Shown here piece after piece: positions 49,950-58,522 of a stretch of 64,000 bases of DNA. The notes under the pieces are model-generated. The model saw only the letters and a list, made by a program, of their open reading frames with translations. It made no database searches and had not been told where the DNA came from. Location of the stretch: the NCBI GenBank assembly GCA_900469475.1, contig UBXG01000001.1, positions 96,319-160,318 of the forward strand, written 5' to 3'. The translations under genes were made by a program, and so were the position numbers. The DNA is from Hyphomicrobiales bacterium (lineage in GTDB: Bacteria > Pseudomonadota > Alphaproteobacteria > Rhizobiales > Rhizobiaceae). Numbering within the stretch: position 1 is the first letter of the stretch; every line of letters begins with the position of its first letter.

Positions 49950-50878
49950 GCCTGATTGCCCTTTCCGGCGCCTGCGAGGCAGGCCTGCTGTTTGCCCTCG
50001 TTGCCCTTGGCGTCTATCTTTCGTTTCGGGTGCTCGATTTTCCGGATCTGACTGTCGATGGCAGCTTTCCGCTGGGCGCTGCAGTCGCAGCATCCGCGAT
50101 TATGGCCGGCGTGCCGCCCATCGTCGCAACACTCCTCGGCTTTGCGGCGGGCGCGGTCGCCGGCTTCGTAACGGCATTTCTGTCGGTTCGATTGAAGATC
50201 ATGAACCTGCTGGCGGGTATCCTGACCATGGTTGCGCTGTTTTCGATCAACCTGCGCATCATGGGCAAACCGAATATATCGCTCTACGGCACCGACACCA
50301 TATTTTCCTGGATCGGCACGATTGCCGCACTCGGTGTCTGGGGCAATACAATATTGCTCCTCTGCATCGTGGTGACCGCAAAGGTTCTGGTTGACTGGTT
50401 CCTCGCGACGCACATGGGACTTGCCTTGCGTGCAACCGGCGCCAATCCGAAGATGGCCGAAGCGCAGGCCGTCGACAACGGCCGCATGGTCATGCTTGGC
50501 ATGGCTCTCGCCAACGGCCTCGTTGGCCTTGCCGGAGCGCTGTATGCCGAAAGCCAGGGTGTTGCCGATGTCTCCATGGGTATCGGCACCATCGTCACCG
50601 GTCTTGCCGCCGTCATTATCGGCGAGACAATCGTCGGCACCGGGTCGGTTGCACGCGCCACTCTCGGCTGCATCCTCGGCGCATTGATCTACCGGCTGGT
50701 CATCGCCCTGGCACTCGATGGGGGCGTGATCGGGATCCAGGCGCAGGATCTCAATCTGGTAACCGCACTGGTGGTCGCCGTTGCCGTGATGATTTCAAAA
50801 ACGCGGCTGAAGAAGCTGCCCGCCATCAGGCGTACCCGGCTGTCGGAGCCGTCGAAAGCAGAAGGAGCAGCCTCATGA
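49946..50878 (+). CDS. TrpY-like ABC permease
   Basis: A 310-residue permease of the BPD_transp_2 family with about eight or nine hydrophobic segments. Elements: GLLFALVALGVYLSFRVLDF, DLTVDGSFPLGAAVAASAIM, the inter-repeat segment ALRATGANPKMAEAQAVDNG, and ITGLAAVIIGETIVG-like VTGLAAVIIGETIVGTGSV. Overlaps the binding-protein and ATPase genes by four bases at each end. Confidence 0.86.
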   Translation: MSLIALSGACEAGLLFALVALGVYLSFRVLDFPDLTVDGSFPLGAAVAASAIMAGVPPIVATLLGFAAGAVAGFVTAFLSVRLKIMNLLAGILTMVALFSINLRIMGKPNISLYGTDTIFSWIGTIAALGVWGNTILLLCIVVTAKVLVDWFLATHMGLALRATGANPKMAEAQAVDNGRMVMLGMALANGLVGLAGALYAESQGVADVSMGIGTIVTGLAAVIIGETIVGTGSVARATLGCILGALIYRLVIALALDGGVIGIQAQDLNLVTALVVAVAVMISKTRLKKLPAIRRTRLSEPSKAEGAAS

Positions 50879-51675
50879 TGCTGAAACTCGATACGATCTC
50901 GGTCACGTTCAATCCCGGCACTGCTCTCGAAGTAGCGGCGCTGCGTGGCGCTTCACTGGCCATTCCCCATGGCCAGTTCGTAACCGTGATCGGCAGCAAT
51001 GGCGCGGGAAAATCCACGCTGCTTTCGGCCATTGCCGGCGCAATTTCGCCCGACAAGGGCCGGATCGTGATTGATGGCGTAGACGTCACGCGACTGTCTG
51101 CCCAGGCGCGGGCGCGATTCATCGGCCGCGTATTTCAGGACCCACGGATCGGAACCTGTGAGGCTCTGACCGTCGAGGAAAATCTTGCGCTCGCCTCCGC
51201 ACGCGCCGGGCGACGAGGACTGTCCCTTGCGCTTGGCGGTGGACGCGGCCGCTCGCGATTTGAGGAACAGCTCGCCGGCCTCGGGCTCGGACTTGAAACG
51301 AAGCTTAGAGCGCGAATTGGCACACTTTCCGGCGGTCAGCGGCAGGCGGTAAGCCTGCTGATGGCAACGTTGCTGCCAATGAAGATACTTCTTCTCGACG
51401 AACATACAGCCGCGCTTGATCCCAAGGCGGCATCGCGCATCCTGGCACTTTCGGCGGAGATCAGCGAACGTCAGCATCTCACCACGCTGATGGTCACGCA
51501 CAGCATGCGCCATGCTCTCGATTATGGCCAGCGCACCATCATGATGAGTGGCGGGCGCATCGTGCTTGATGTTGCAGGCGATGAACGGGCAGGTTACGAC
51601 GTCCCCGACCTGATTGCCCTGTTCGGGGCAGTAAGCGGCGGCGAGATCGCCGAGGACAGGTTGCTGCTCGCTTGA
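50875..51675 (+). CDS. TrpZ-like ABC ATPase
   Basis: A 266-residue ATPase: Walker A GSNGAGKST, signature LSGGQRQAVSLLMAT, Walker B ILLLDEHTAALDP, the H loop in TLMVTHSMRHAL. The FQDPRIGTCEALTVEENLAL Q-loop segment is typical of this importer family. The start overlaps the permease stop. Completes the transporter of the phenylpyruvate-type operon. Confidence 0.86.
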   Translation: MMLKLDTISVTFNPGTALEVAALRGASLAIPHGQFVTVIGSNGAGKSTLLSAIAGAISPDKGRIVIDGVDVTRLSAQARARFIGRVFQDPRIGTCEALTVEENLALASARAGRRGLSLALGGGRGRSRFEEQLAGLGLGLETKLRARIGTLSGGQRQAVSLLMATLLPMKILLLDEHTAALDPKAASRILALSAEISERQHLTTLMVTHSMRHALDYGQRTIMMSGGRIVLDVAGDERAGYDVPDLIALFGAVSGGEIAEDRLLLA

Positions 51676-51702
51676 TTGTCGCCCGGCGTGGCGGCTTGTT
51701 TT

Positions 51703-51712
51703 CACAATTGTG
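51703..51712. promoter_or_regulatory. Short palindrome before the MarR gene
   Basis: CACAATTGTG is a perfect 10-base palindrome 18 bases before the MarR start, a typical place for an autoregulatory operator. Short length makes chance occurrence possible. Confidence 0.35.
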
Positions 51713-51730
51713 CTGGAATATATCTGCAAT

Positions 51731-52282
51731 ATGCAATTAAAAAACGATCAAGCTGACAATGGGCTGGCGGGGGAACGCGAGGATGGGACGGCATTAAAGC
51801 CGGCCTTCCGGCTTGATCGCTGGGTACCCTATCGAATGTTTCTGGTCGCAAGCAGCACCGCTGAGCTGCTCGCCTCCTATTACGGGCCAAGATACGGTCT
51901 GTCGCAAGCCTCGTGGCGAATTCTCGCCATCGCCGGTGGCCGTCCCGGGCTTTCGAGCAAGGAAATCTGCCACGCAGGCGCGCTCGATCAATTTGCCGTC
52001 AGCCGCGGTATCGCGCAACTGGTTTCGCTGGGCTTCGCGCGGCGCAACGCCGGGGCGGGCGACCGGCGGTTTTCAGCCGTCGAACTCACATCCGAGGGCT
52101 ACAAAGTGCTCGACGAGATCGTGTCGATCGGGCAGGCGATGGAGGCACGCATTCTCGAAAGCCTGTCTGAACACGAGCGCGAGATGCTCCATGCCATGCT
52201 CGATCGCATCGAGGATGCTTGCGCTGGAGCTGTCGCTCGCGGGTGGCAGGCCGTGGTTGGCGACGTCAGATCTGGAGGCTGA
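51731..52282 (+). CDS. MarR-family regulator
   Basis: A 183-residue MarR-type regulator with the winged helix at about 50-125 (YGLSQASWRILAIAGGRPGL, SSKEICHAGALDQFAVSRGI, SLGFARRNAGAGDRRFSAVE). A longer than usual N-terminal extension of about 30 residues has LKPAFRLDRWVPYRMF. The frame is open from a GTG at 51710, but ATG 51731 is the better start. It is 55 bases after the ABC ATPase gene and is probably the regulator of that operon or read through from it; the ligand may be an aromatic acid, which MarR proteins often sense. Confidence 0.83.
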   Translation: MQLKNDQADNGLAGEREDGTALKPAFRLDRWVPYRMFLVASSTAELLASYYGPRYGLSQASWRILAIAGGRPGLSSKEICHAGALDQFAVSRGIAQLVSLGFARRNAGAGDRRFSAVELTSEGYKVLDEIVSIGQAMEARILESLSEHEREMLHAMLDRIEDACAGAVARGWQAVVGDVRSGG

Positions 52283-52296
52283 TCCAATTCGGCATG

Positions 52297-52332
52297 CAAG
52301 CGGCCCGGCACATGGCTGAAACCAGCCGCTTG
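52297..52332 (+). terminator. Terminator-like hairpin after MarR
   Basis: CAAGCGGC (52297-52304) and GCCGCTTG (52325-52332) form an 8-bp stem with a 20-base loop, followed by TTCTT. It lies between convergent genes. Confidence 0.45.
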
Positions 52333-52375
52333 TTCTTCCCAACGTTTGCGGCATGTGCCGATGGCGAGTTCAGCC

Positions 52376-53317
52376 TTAGTTCGAGACTCGATCGGCTCTT
52401 TTTTCCACGTCCTCTACCGCCAACCTAGCGAGAGCAAGTATAGCTTCTCGCGTTTTGGCGGCGGCAATAAAACGGCCGTTATGGCAGAAGCTGGCTCCCT
52501 CGACCCCCGTCGCCACTTCCAAATCGCGCCCGCTCAACCCCGCCCAAGCCGCCGGAAGGTCGGCGCGCAGCTCGAACCCTTCCTCCGCGCGGCGAATTCC
52601 CGTCAGGCACCAATCGGCCTCGCGCGGATGGACCACGAACAGGAGGTGATCGGCACCTGCCTTCATGATAGCCGGACGAGACGGCATGCCCATCGGCAGC
52701 TCGAGAACACGGCCATCGCCGGCGAACGCAATCGCCTTCAGAACCAGGGTTTCAGCGCGCAGTTTCGCATGGATCCCGGCAATCTTTGCTTCGACAAAAC
52801 TGCGGGCGATCTCAACCGCAGCATGGAAGGCTCGATCGGTAGCCTCCAGATCCGGGTCGTCGAAGACAGGTTTCAATGTTTCGAGCAGGGACGGCAGGGT
52901 CAATCCCGCCAGCAGACCGGCGCTATCCGGGCTGAGTGCGCCATTGTCGGCCAGGTCGATCGGCAAGACGAAGCTGGCATCGAAGGCGGCATGTATCGTC
53001 TCGACGAAGGCGCCCGGAACAGAAAGGACGGTCAGATAGTCGCGACCAAAATGTTTCCAGATCAAGCCGAACGAGCTAAAGGGCTGGCCATCGTTGCGCT
53101 GCGGGGCGCCGCGCTGGTGATGATCGAAAATCCCGGCAGCGGCGTCATAGGCGCCGCCGACATCATAGACGATGCGATCGGCGCCGGGGGTGATCCATTC
53201 CGGCGCCCTGCTGCGAACAAGCCGTGCTTCAGGGAAAATCTGCGTGAGAATGACGCTAGACAACACTTCGTCGGCATGAAAGCCGCCGGAATGCGTGACG
53301 AGGAAATTTGGAGCCAT
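52376..53317 (-). CDS. MYG1-like DHH phosphoesterase family protein
   Basis: A 313-residue protein of the MYG1 (UPF0160) family, related to DHH phosphoesterases; eukaryotic MYG1 is a 3'-5' exoribonuclease. Motifs: VTHSGGFHADEVLSSVIL at residues 7-24, VYDVGG with metal-binding Asp, IFDHHQRG (DHH motif), and PIDLADNGAL. C-terminal part contains VHPREADWCLTG. A complete family length. Bacterial function is not defined; metal-dependent phosphodiesterase is the family expectation. Confidence 0.85.
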   Translation of the reverse strand: MAPNFLVTHSGGFHADEVLSSVILTQIFPEARLVRSRAPEWITPGADRIVYDVGGAYDAAAGIFDHHQRGAPQRNDGQPFSSFGLIWKHFGRDYLTVLSVPGAFVETIHAAFDASFVLPIDLADNGALSPDSAGLLAGLTLPSLLETLKPVFDDPDLEATDRAFHAAVEIARSFVEAKIAGIHAKLRAETLVLKAIAFAGDGRVLELPMGMPSRPAIMKAGADHLLFVVHPREADWCLTGIRRAEEGFELRADLPAAWAGLSGRDLEVATGVEGASFCHNGRFIAAAKTREAILALARLAVEDVEKRADRVSN

Positions 53318-53466
53318 ACGGCTATAGCCTTACTGTTCGCGAATTGGACAGCCCGGCAGATAACCAGTTCCGGTCATTATCTCAACTGCTTATCGCGAAA
53401 GTGAAGGGATACCGGCAGGTGCGCCATGTTGAACCGTGGAACGATATGCGAGCGTGGATCGACACT

Positions 53467-54363
53467 TCAGGCAGCGCGAACCCGGTCGCGGCCACTAAGC
53501 TTGGCAGCGTAGAGAGCCTGATCGGCGCGCCGGTACAAATCTGGCGCACTGTCGGTGTCAAGGCAGGCAGCAATGCCGGCCGAGCAGGTGTAACCGAAAT
53601 CCGGCGAGGCTGTGAGCGGTCGGGAAAACCGGATCGTCGTCAACATCCGTTCAATGAGTTCGATTGCATCTTGCTGCGCTGTTCCGGGCATGACGAGAAC
53701 GAACTCCTCGCCGCCGACGCGCCCGAAACAGTCGGTACGCCGCACATATTGATGGAGCCTATGTGCAAAATCCCGCAGGACGAGATCTCCGGCGTCGTGA
53801 CCGTGCTTATCGTTGATCAGTTTGAAATTGTCGATATCGAATACGGCAAGGCATCCGATATCGCCACCCCTGGCGCCGGCCAGCATATCGTCTATTCGCG
53901 CCATGACGAAACGGCGGTTGGCGATCCCTGTGAGCTCGTCGGTTTGAGAAGCCTTGATGGCCTTGTCGCGATCTTGCCGGACGCTTCGGCCGTCGGCACG
54001 CAATGTTGTTATATCGCTCGCAATGCAGAGCATCCAGCCATTCTTCTGCATGGTTTCGGTCATCCAAAGCCAGCGACCGTCCACCAAATCCGTCTCGAAG
54101 GCTCGATAGCCGATCTTCCCGCGACGTGACTGCGTCGACCGTAGCCATCCGTCGAAGTCGACCGTGCGAATGACCGTACCGCGCCCAAGTGTGAAGTTGC
54201 GCCGCATCAGATCCGGCCATAGCGGTGCTTCATCGGGATCGATAAAATAGGCAGACCGAAAGGCAGGGTTCGCATATCGCAACCGATCCTCGGCGTCATA
54301 AACCGCCATAAGCGTCGAACTGGTCGCACAAAGGTGCAGAAGCTGTTCGATTATTTCGTCCAT
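53467..54363 (-). CDS. PAS-GGDEF diguanylate cyclase
   Basis: A 298-residue cytoplasmic protein. PAS-like sensor about 10-120 (LMAVYDAEDRLRYANPAFRS). GGDEF domain about 138-298 with DELTGIANRRF, FDIDNFKLINDKHGHDAGD and the active site RVGGEEF. An RRTD inhibitory I site lies five residues before the active-site motif, so product inhibition is expected. It should make cyclic di-GMP. No EAL domain is present. The gene stands alone; the promoter is to the right. Confidence 0.88.
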   Translation of the reverse strand: MDEIIEQLLHLCATSSTLMAVYDAEDRLRYANPAFRSAYFIDPDEAPLWPDLMRRNFTLGRGTVIRTVDFDGWLRSTQSRRGKIGYRAFETDLVDGRWLWMTETMQKNGWMLCIASDITTLRADGRSVRQDRDKAIKASQTDELTGIANRRFVMARIDDMLAGARGGDIGCLAVFDIDNFKLINDKHGHDAGDLVLRDFAHRLHQYVRRTDCFGRVGGEEFVLVMPGTAQQDAIELIERMLTTIRFSRPLTASPDFGYTCSAGIAACLDTDSAPDLYRRADQALYAAKLSGRDRVRAA

Positions 54364-54803
54364 ATCGGTCCCGCTAATTCAGTAGCACAATACTTACCGC
54401 AGAATCGCTGCGAGAAAAGGGGCGAGCCAGCCGGACGGAATCGGCTTGCCCTTCAATTTGCTTTAGCCCCGCCTGCGATCGATTGGTTGCTCGAAATCGC
54501 CGAATCATTGGAAGTACTTATGCGATTTCCGCACCAAGCATCTTTAAACCTATAGGCGCAATCCCTACGTGGTCTACCGTTATGTCTATCAAGGCAACAC
54601 CGATGTGAGATTACTCACGACCACGCAGTTCCCCAGTGGGGACTGGCGATGCGGGGTCATTTTTCCAAACAATGAGCAGCCCAAACCTTCGACACGCCCT
54701 TGGTGCGTCGAGTGCTTAGGCGCGCAATCTCCCCGTCTTATCAACCAATACCAACCGGGCGGCTGTCGGGTGGATGAACCCGTGCGCCCATAGGAGAGAA
54801 GAG
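54364..54803. other. Intergenic region between cyclase and flotillin-like gene
   Basis: These 440 bases lie between divergent genes and must hold both promoters. Two short open frames lack family features and ribosome sites. I see a small inverted repeat TCCCC-AGT-GGGGA at about 54632-54645 and no RNA gene. Confidence 0.35.
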
Positions 54804-56849
54804 ATGGAAGCCCTCACCAATCTCAGTCCGATGGAATGGCTGGCGATCGAGATCGCCGGTGCCGCAATCGTGCTCGCGATAGTTTTCCGATGGAGCGGCG
54901 TGATCCGCTATATTCCCAACGACAGGCTCGGCATCCTCGAAAAGCTGTGGAGCTTTCGCGGTTCCGTGAAGAACGGTTTCATTGCGCTGAACGGCGAGGC
55001 CGGTTTCCAGCCTGACGTCGTGCGCGGTGGCCTGCATTTTTTCATGCCGTTTCAGTATTCCCTGCATCGCGCCAATCTCGTGACCATTCCACAGGGTCAG
55101 ATCGGTTACGTCTTTGCCCGTGACGGCAAACCGCTGCCGCCCACCCAGACGCTTGCCTCGAACATGGAAGCCGATGACTTCCAGGACGTGCGCGACTTTC
55201 TCCTCAAAGGCGGACAAAAAGGCCCACAACGTAAAATCCTGCGCGAAGGCACCTATGCCATCAATCTTGCGCAGTTCATCGTGCTGACGGCGCAATCGAT
55301 CTATGCCGTCAACCTCAGTTCGTCGGAACAGAAACTGTTTGCCGACATGTCGACGCAGATCACCGAGCGGGAGGGCTTCGAGCCCGTCGTCATTCATGAC
55401 GCAGAGGACATGATCGGCATCGTGACCATCCATGACGGTCCGGCCCTGCCCGACGGCGAGATCATCGCACCGACGGTTGCCAACGATCCGACGGATGCAA
55501 ACTTCCATAACAATTTCCAGGATCCGGAGAAATTTCTCAATGCCGGCGGCTATCGCGGCCGTCAATTGCAGGTGCTTGCCGACGGCAGCTACTTCCTTAA
55601 TCGCATTTTTGCGACCGTCGAACTGGTCGACAAGACGATTATAGATGTCGGCACGGTCGGTGTTGTTGTCTCTTATACCGGCCGCCGCGGCGCAGACATT
55701 TCCGGCCAGTCCTATCGCCATGGCGAACTGGTGGAGACCGGCGCGCGCGGCGTCTGGTCGGCACCGCTTCTGCCCGGCAAGTATGCGTTCAACACCTATG
55801 CCGGTAGTATCGTCATCGTACCGACCACCAACTTCGTACTCAAATGGACGAAGGAACAATTCGGCGAGCACAGGCTGGATGAGAATCTGTCCGAAGTATC
55901 GCTGATCACTAAGGACGCTTTCGAACCCGTGCTGCCGCTCTCGGTCGTCGTACATATCGACTATATGAAGGCACCGCTCGTCGTCCAGCGCTTCGGCGAT
56001 ATCAAGCGCCTGGTGGAGCAGACGCTCGATCCGATGGTCTCGGCCTATTTCAAGAATATTGCCCAGACCAAGACCTTGATAGAGCTCCTGCAGGAACGCA
56101 GCGAAATCCAGCGCAAATCCGGCGAGGAAATGCGCGAGAAGTTCGCCTCCTACAGCCTTGAGCTGCAGGAAGTTCTGATCGGTACCCCGCGCGCCAGCAA
56201 CGGCCAGAACAGCATAGAGCAAATCCTGATCCAGCTGCGCGAGCGTCAGATCGCCGTCGAAAAGGTCGAGACCTATAAGCTGCAGGAAGTCGCGGCAGTC
56301 CAGGAGCGCACATTGCGCGAGAAGGAAGCGCTTGCCGAACAACAGGCCAAGATCACCACTTCTGCACTGACCATCGAGATCAGTGAAAACGAAGGTAAGG
56401 CGCAGCTGGCCCGCACCCGCCAGCAGGCGGAAACCATCCAGGTCACCGCCAAGGCGGAGGCCGAGAAGGTACGCCTTGCGGGCCTCGGCGAGGCCGACCG
56501 TATCAAGGCGATTGCGCTTGCCGATGCCGAGCGCATCAAGGCCACAGGTCTCGCCGATGCCGAAAAGGTGCGCGCAGTCGGTCTGGCGGAAGCAGAAGCC
56601 ACCGAGAAGAAGGTCGCAGCCTTCGGCGGGCCGGATTATCAGCTGAATTCGCAGGTTCTGATGCGCTTCGCTGAAGCGATCGAGAACGGCAGGCTGCCTC
56701 TCGTGCCGCAGATCCAGGTCGGCGGTGGTGCCGGGGAAAAGGGTGCCGCCAACGGTCTTGTCGAAATGATGTTGTCGATGCTGGTCGCCGACCGGCTTGG
56801 GCGGCAGGAAGCGCCGGCTGCTGCCCCCACAGCGATCGCCCATGATTGA
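54804..56849 (+). CDS. Flotillin-like SPFH/band-7 membrane protein
   Basis: A 681-residue SPFH protein. One N-terminal membrane helix (about 10-27), then a long region with IPNDRLGILEKLWS and VRGGLHFFMPFQYSLHR (first SPFH-like strand set), and another band-7 part around 275-420. The C-terminal Ala/Glu-rich coiled coil has four 11-residue repeats (residues 552-595) of the flotillin type. The C terminus is GGGAGEKGAANGLVEMMLSM. Bacterial flotillins organise membrane domains and assist secretion and signalling. Longer than the usual 430-550 residues. AGGAG precedes the ATG. Confidence 0.83.
   Translation: MEALTNLSPMEWLAIEIAGAAIVLAIVFRWSGVIRYIPNDRLGILEKLWSFRGSVKNGFIALNGEAGFQPDVVRGGLHFFMPFQYSLHRANLVTIPQGQIGYVFARDGKPLPPTQTLASNMEADDFQDVRDFLLKGGQKGPQRKILREGTYAINLAQFIVLTAQSIYAVNLSSSEQKLFADMSTQITEREGFEPVVIHDAEDMIGIVTIHDGPALPDGEIIAPTVANDPTDANFHNNFQDPEKFLNAGGYRGRQLQVLADGSYFLNRIFATVELVDKTIIDVGTVGVVVSYTGRRGADISGQSYRHGELVETGARGVWSAPLLPGKYAFNTYAGSIVIVPTTNFVLKWTKEQFGEHRLDENLSEVSLITKDAFEPVLPLSVVVHIDYMKAPLVVQRFGDIKRLVEQTLDPMVSAYFKNIAQTKTLIELLQERSEIQRKSGEEMREKFASYSLELQEVLIGTPRASNGQNSIEQILIQLRERQIAVEKVETYKLQEVAAVQERTLREKEALAEQQAKITTSALTIEISENEGKAQLARTRQQAETIQVTAKAEAEKVRLAGLGEADRIKAIALADAERIKATGLADAEKVRAVGLAEAEATEKKVAAFGGPDYQLNSQVLMRFAEAIENGRLPLVPQIQVGGGAGEKGAANGLVEMMLSMLVADRLGRQEAPAAAPTAIAHD
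56457..56588 (+). repeat. Four 11-residue repeats in the flotillin coiled coil
   Basis: EAEKVRLAGLG, EADRIKAIALA, DAERIKATGLA and DAEKVRAVGLA follow one another without gaps (residues 552-595). The DNA copies are diverged, so this is an old repeat under selection for an 11-residue coiled-coil period. Confidence 0.75.
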
Positions 56850-56854
56850 TTGCG

Positions 56855-56879
56855 GATGGGCCGGCTATGCCGGCCCATC
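56855..56879. terminator. Bidirectional terminator hairpin
   Basis: GATGGGCCGGC (56855-56865), loop TAT, GCCGGCCCATC (56869-56879) form a perfect 11-bp stem 5 bases after the flotillin stop, followed by TTGT. It lies between convergent genes. Confidence 0.7.
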
Positions 56880-56929
56880 TTGTCCAGTGGCTCGCTCGCA
56901 GCCGCAACTCACTGCGGCTCGACATCGCG

Positions 56930-57505
56930 TTAGCCGATTTCCCGGAAGGTAATCGAATAGCGAAGCCGATCAACCGACGGGATGGAATGCTCCCATTCGC
57001 TTCGCGCAGGACCTGACAGCACGTAAGCGGAACCGGGTTCGCAGATTAGCGTGGCGCGCTGCCATTTATCCCCGGCACGGCTCCTCAGCCTGAACGTACA
57101 AGGCGATAGCAGGGAAATGCCGACAACCCGCCCGAACACCTTCTTGTCCCTATGCCAGCCAATGGGGGCGCCCGGCGCATATTCGGTGACAAGGGCTTGC
57201 TGCAGATTATCGGGCGCTATTTCCGCAAACTCGGCCGCGATGCTGCGCACCGGCAGAAGGAACGACGGAATTTCGCCGGTACGCCTCGCCCTCTGCGTTT
57301 CGTAATCGTATTTCCAACCATAGGAGATGACGCGTCGCCTACCTTCGAAGCCATGAAAGTCGAACGGCTTCAGCGGCAATTGCGGTATCTCGCGAAGCAG
57401 ATCCAACTGGATGGACTCCGGAACGATATCGGCTTGGTAGCGGAAACCCTCCGGCAATGGCGGTTCTACTGCCGCAAACAGGTCTCCTTGCGCTGAAACG
57501 CCCAT
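56930..57505 (-). CDS. AlkB-family 2-oxoglutarate/Fe(II) dioxygenase
   Basis: A 191-residue AlkB-like enzyme. Iron ligands H118 and D120 in GWHRDKKVFG and H173 in SEWEHSIP; 2-oxoglutarate-binding arginines in DRLRYSITFR (R180/R182 and R188). The substrate-side YGWKYDYET and ISLLSPCTFRLRSR segments resemble the ALKBH2/AlkB repair group. It would oxidatively remove alkyl groups from nucleic-acid bases. Size is normal. Start supported by GGAGC before the ATG. Confidence 0.84.
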   Translation of the reverse strand: MGVSAQGDLFAAVEPPLPEGFRYQADIVPESIQLDLLREIPQLPLKPFDFHGFEGRRRVISYGWKYDYETQRARRTGEIPSFLLPVRSIAAEFAEIAPDNLQQALVTEYAPGAPIGWHRDKKVFGRVVGISLLSPCTFRLRSRAGDKWQRATLICEPGSAYVLSGPARSEWEHSIPSVDRLRYSITFREIG

Positions 57506-57520
57506 GGCCGCTCCTTCTGT

Positions 57521-57715
57521 TTAATGGACACTTGGAACTTTCGTGACCGCGGCGAAATCCTCCGCGACCAGTTCGCTGATCGCAATCAGGACCTCTTCGG
57601 CCGAGAAACCGGAGACAATCGTGCTCCGGATCAGCTCCTGCAGATCGAACTCAATAGCATCGCGACAGTCTTCCAGCCGCTGCTCCGAAACCGTAATGCT
57701 GTGCAGTTCTTCCAT
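57521..57715 (-). CDS. Small hypothetical protein (64 residues)
   Basis: A 64-residue acidic protein (HSITVSEQRLEDCRDAIEFD, then LVAEDFAAVTKVPSVH) with an apparent all-helical structure and no recognisable domain. A good AAGGA site lies before ATG 57715. It sits between AlkB-like and S21 genes in the same direction, so it may share their transcript. I do not recognise a family. Confidence 0.6.
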   Translation of the reverse strand: MEELHSITVSEQRLEDCRDAIEFDLQELIRSTIVSGFSAEEVLIAISELVAEDFAAVTKVPSVH

Positions 57716-57744
57716 TATGTTATCCTTTCGTAGGTGCCCCTGAT

Positions 57745-57981
57745 TTATCGAGCAGCCGCCCGATGCCTGGAGGAAGGAAGAAGCCCTTCGCGCTGCATCC
57801 TCTTGCGGACGGCCTTGCGCTGGCGGGCAATCGCTTGCGCCCTTTCGCGCACACGCCGTTCGGACGGCTTTTCATAGGCCCGATGTTCCTTCATCTCGCG
57901 GAACAGACCTTCACGCTGCATCTTCTTTTTCAGTGCCCGAATGGCCTGTTCGACATTGTTGTCTCTAACGAGGACTTGCAT
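57745..57981 (-). CDS. rpsU: 30S ribosomal protein S21
   Basis: A 78-residue S21 protein: [40 protein letters not shown] and the basic C terminus with [10 protein letters not shown]. It binds the small subunit near the 16S rRNA 3' end and aids start-site selection. AAGGAG precedes ATG 57981. Rhizobia often carry more than one rpsU, and the setting beside a stress-type dioxygenase suggests this is an accessory copy; the main copy is not in the window. Confidence 0.9.
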   Translation of the reverse strand: MQVLVRDNNVEQAIRALKKKMQREGLFREMKEHRAYEKPSERRVRERAQAIARQRKAVRKRMQREGLLPSSRHRAAAR

Positions 57982-58013
57982 TCTCGTTCTCCTTGTTTCG
58001 TTGATAGTTCCGC

Positions 58014-58187
58014 TCAACCGAGCTGCTCGGCTATGATCGCCTTCAATTCGGCGCGCGTGAGCAGGCAGGGATATGGCTTCTGGTTTTTGTCCGGTCGTTC
58101 GATGCGTTCACCGCGGTCGCGCGGCTTCATCGCCGCCGGAGCGGCGGGGATATTTGCTTTGTTCAATTGAAATTCCTTACCAGCCAT
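58014..58187 (-). CDS. Small basic hypothetical protein
   Basis: A 57-residue protein, rich in Pro, Arg and Lys, ending [14 protein letters not shown]. The ribosome binding site before ATG 58187 is weak; a longer form from 58220 is possible. It is 32 bases upstream of rpsU and likely co-transcribed. Support is the ordered C-terminal helix, spacing and strand. Confidence 0.45.
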   Translation of the reverse strand: MAGKEFQLNKANIPAAPAAMKPRDRGERIERPDKNQKPYPCLLTRAELKAIIAEQLG

Positions 58188-58522
58188 TCGGCGAAATGAC
58201 GGTCCGGCGCTGTTGCGCACGGGAGCGCCGACGACTTCAGCCGTCCGCTGTGGCCAATTATGTGAGTGATGTCGGAAATATAAGGAGCGGCATATCGCAT
58301 TACAAGGCGATATCCAGGCGATGAAAGGCCCGGATCAACACCATTGGAGCCGGAACATCGTCCGTCGGGTCGAAGGGTGGATTAATCAGCTATTGACGTG
58401 CTTGATCGAGCCCGGTGTGAGAGGCCTGATTTCGCCGGCTCGACAACGAGGACGCAAACCTAGCTTGGTAGCCGAAAAAGCAAGAAGGCATAACGAAGTT
58501 CTGAAGACCGTCCTTCTACCGC
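58188..58522. other. Intergenic region without a supported gene
   Basis: These 335 bases lie upstream of the S21 transcript. A 70-codon frame on the + strand (58321-58533) lacks a proper ribosome site and overlaps the end of the opposite lipoprotein gene. No clear structure was seen. Confidence 0.35.

Noticed and set aside
54569..54793. 74-codon open frame upstream of the flotillin-like gene.
   Set aside because: No ribosome site or recognisable feature; probably promoter DNA.
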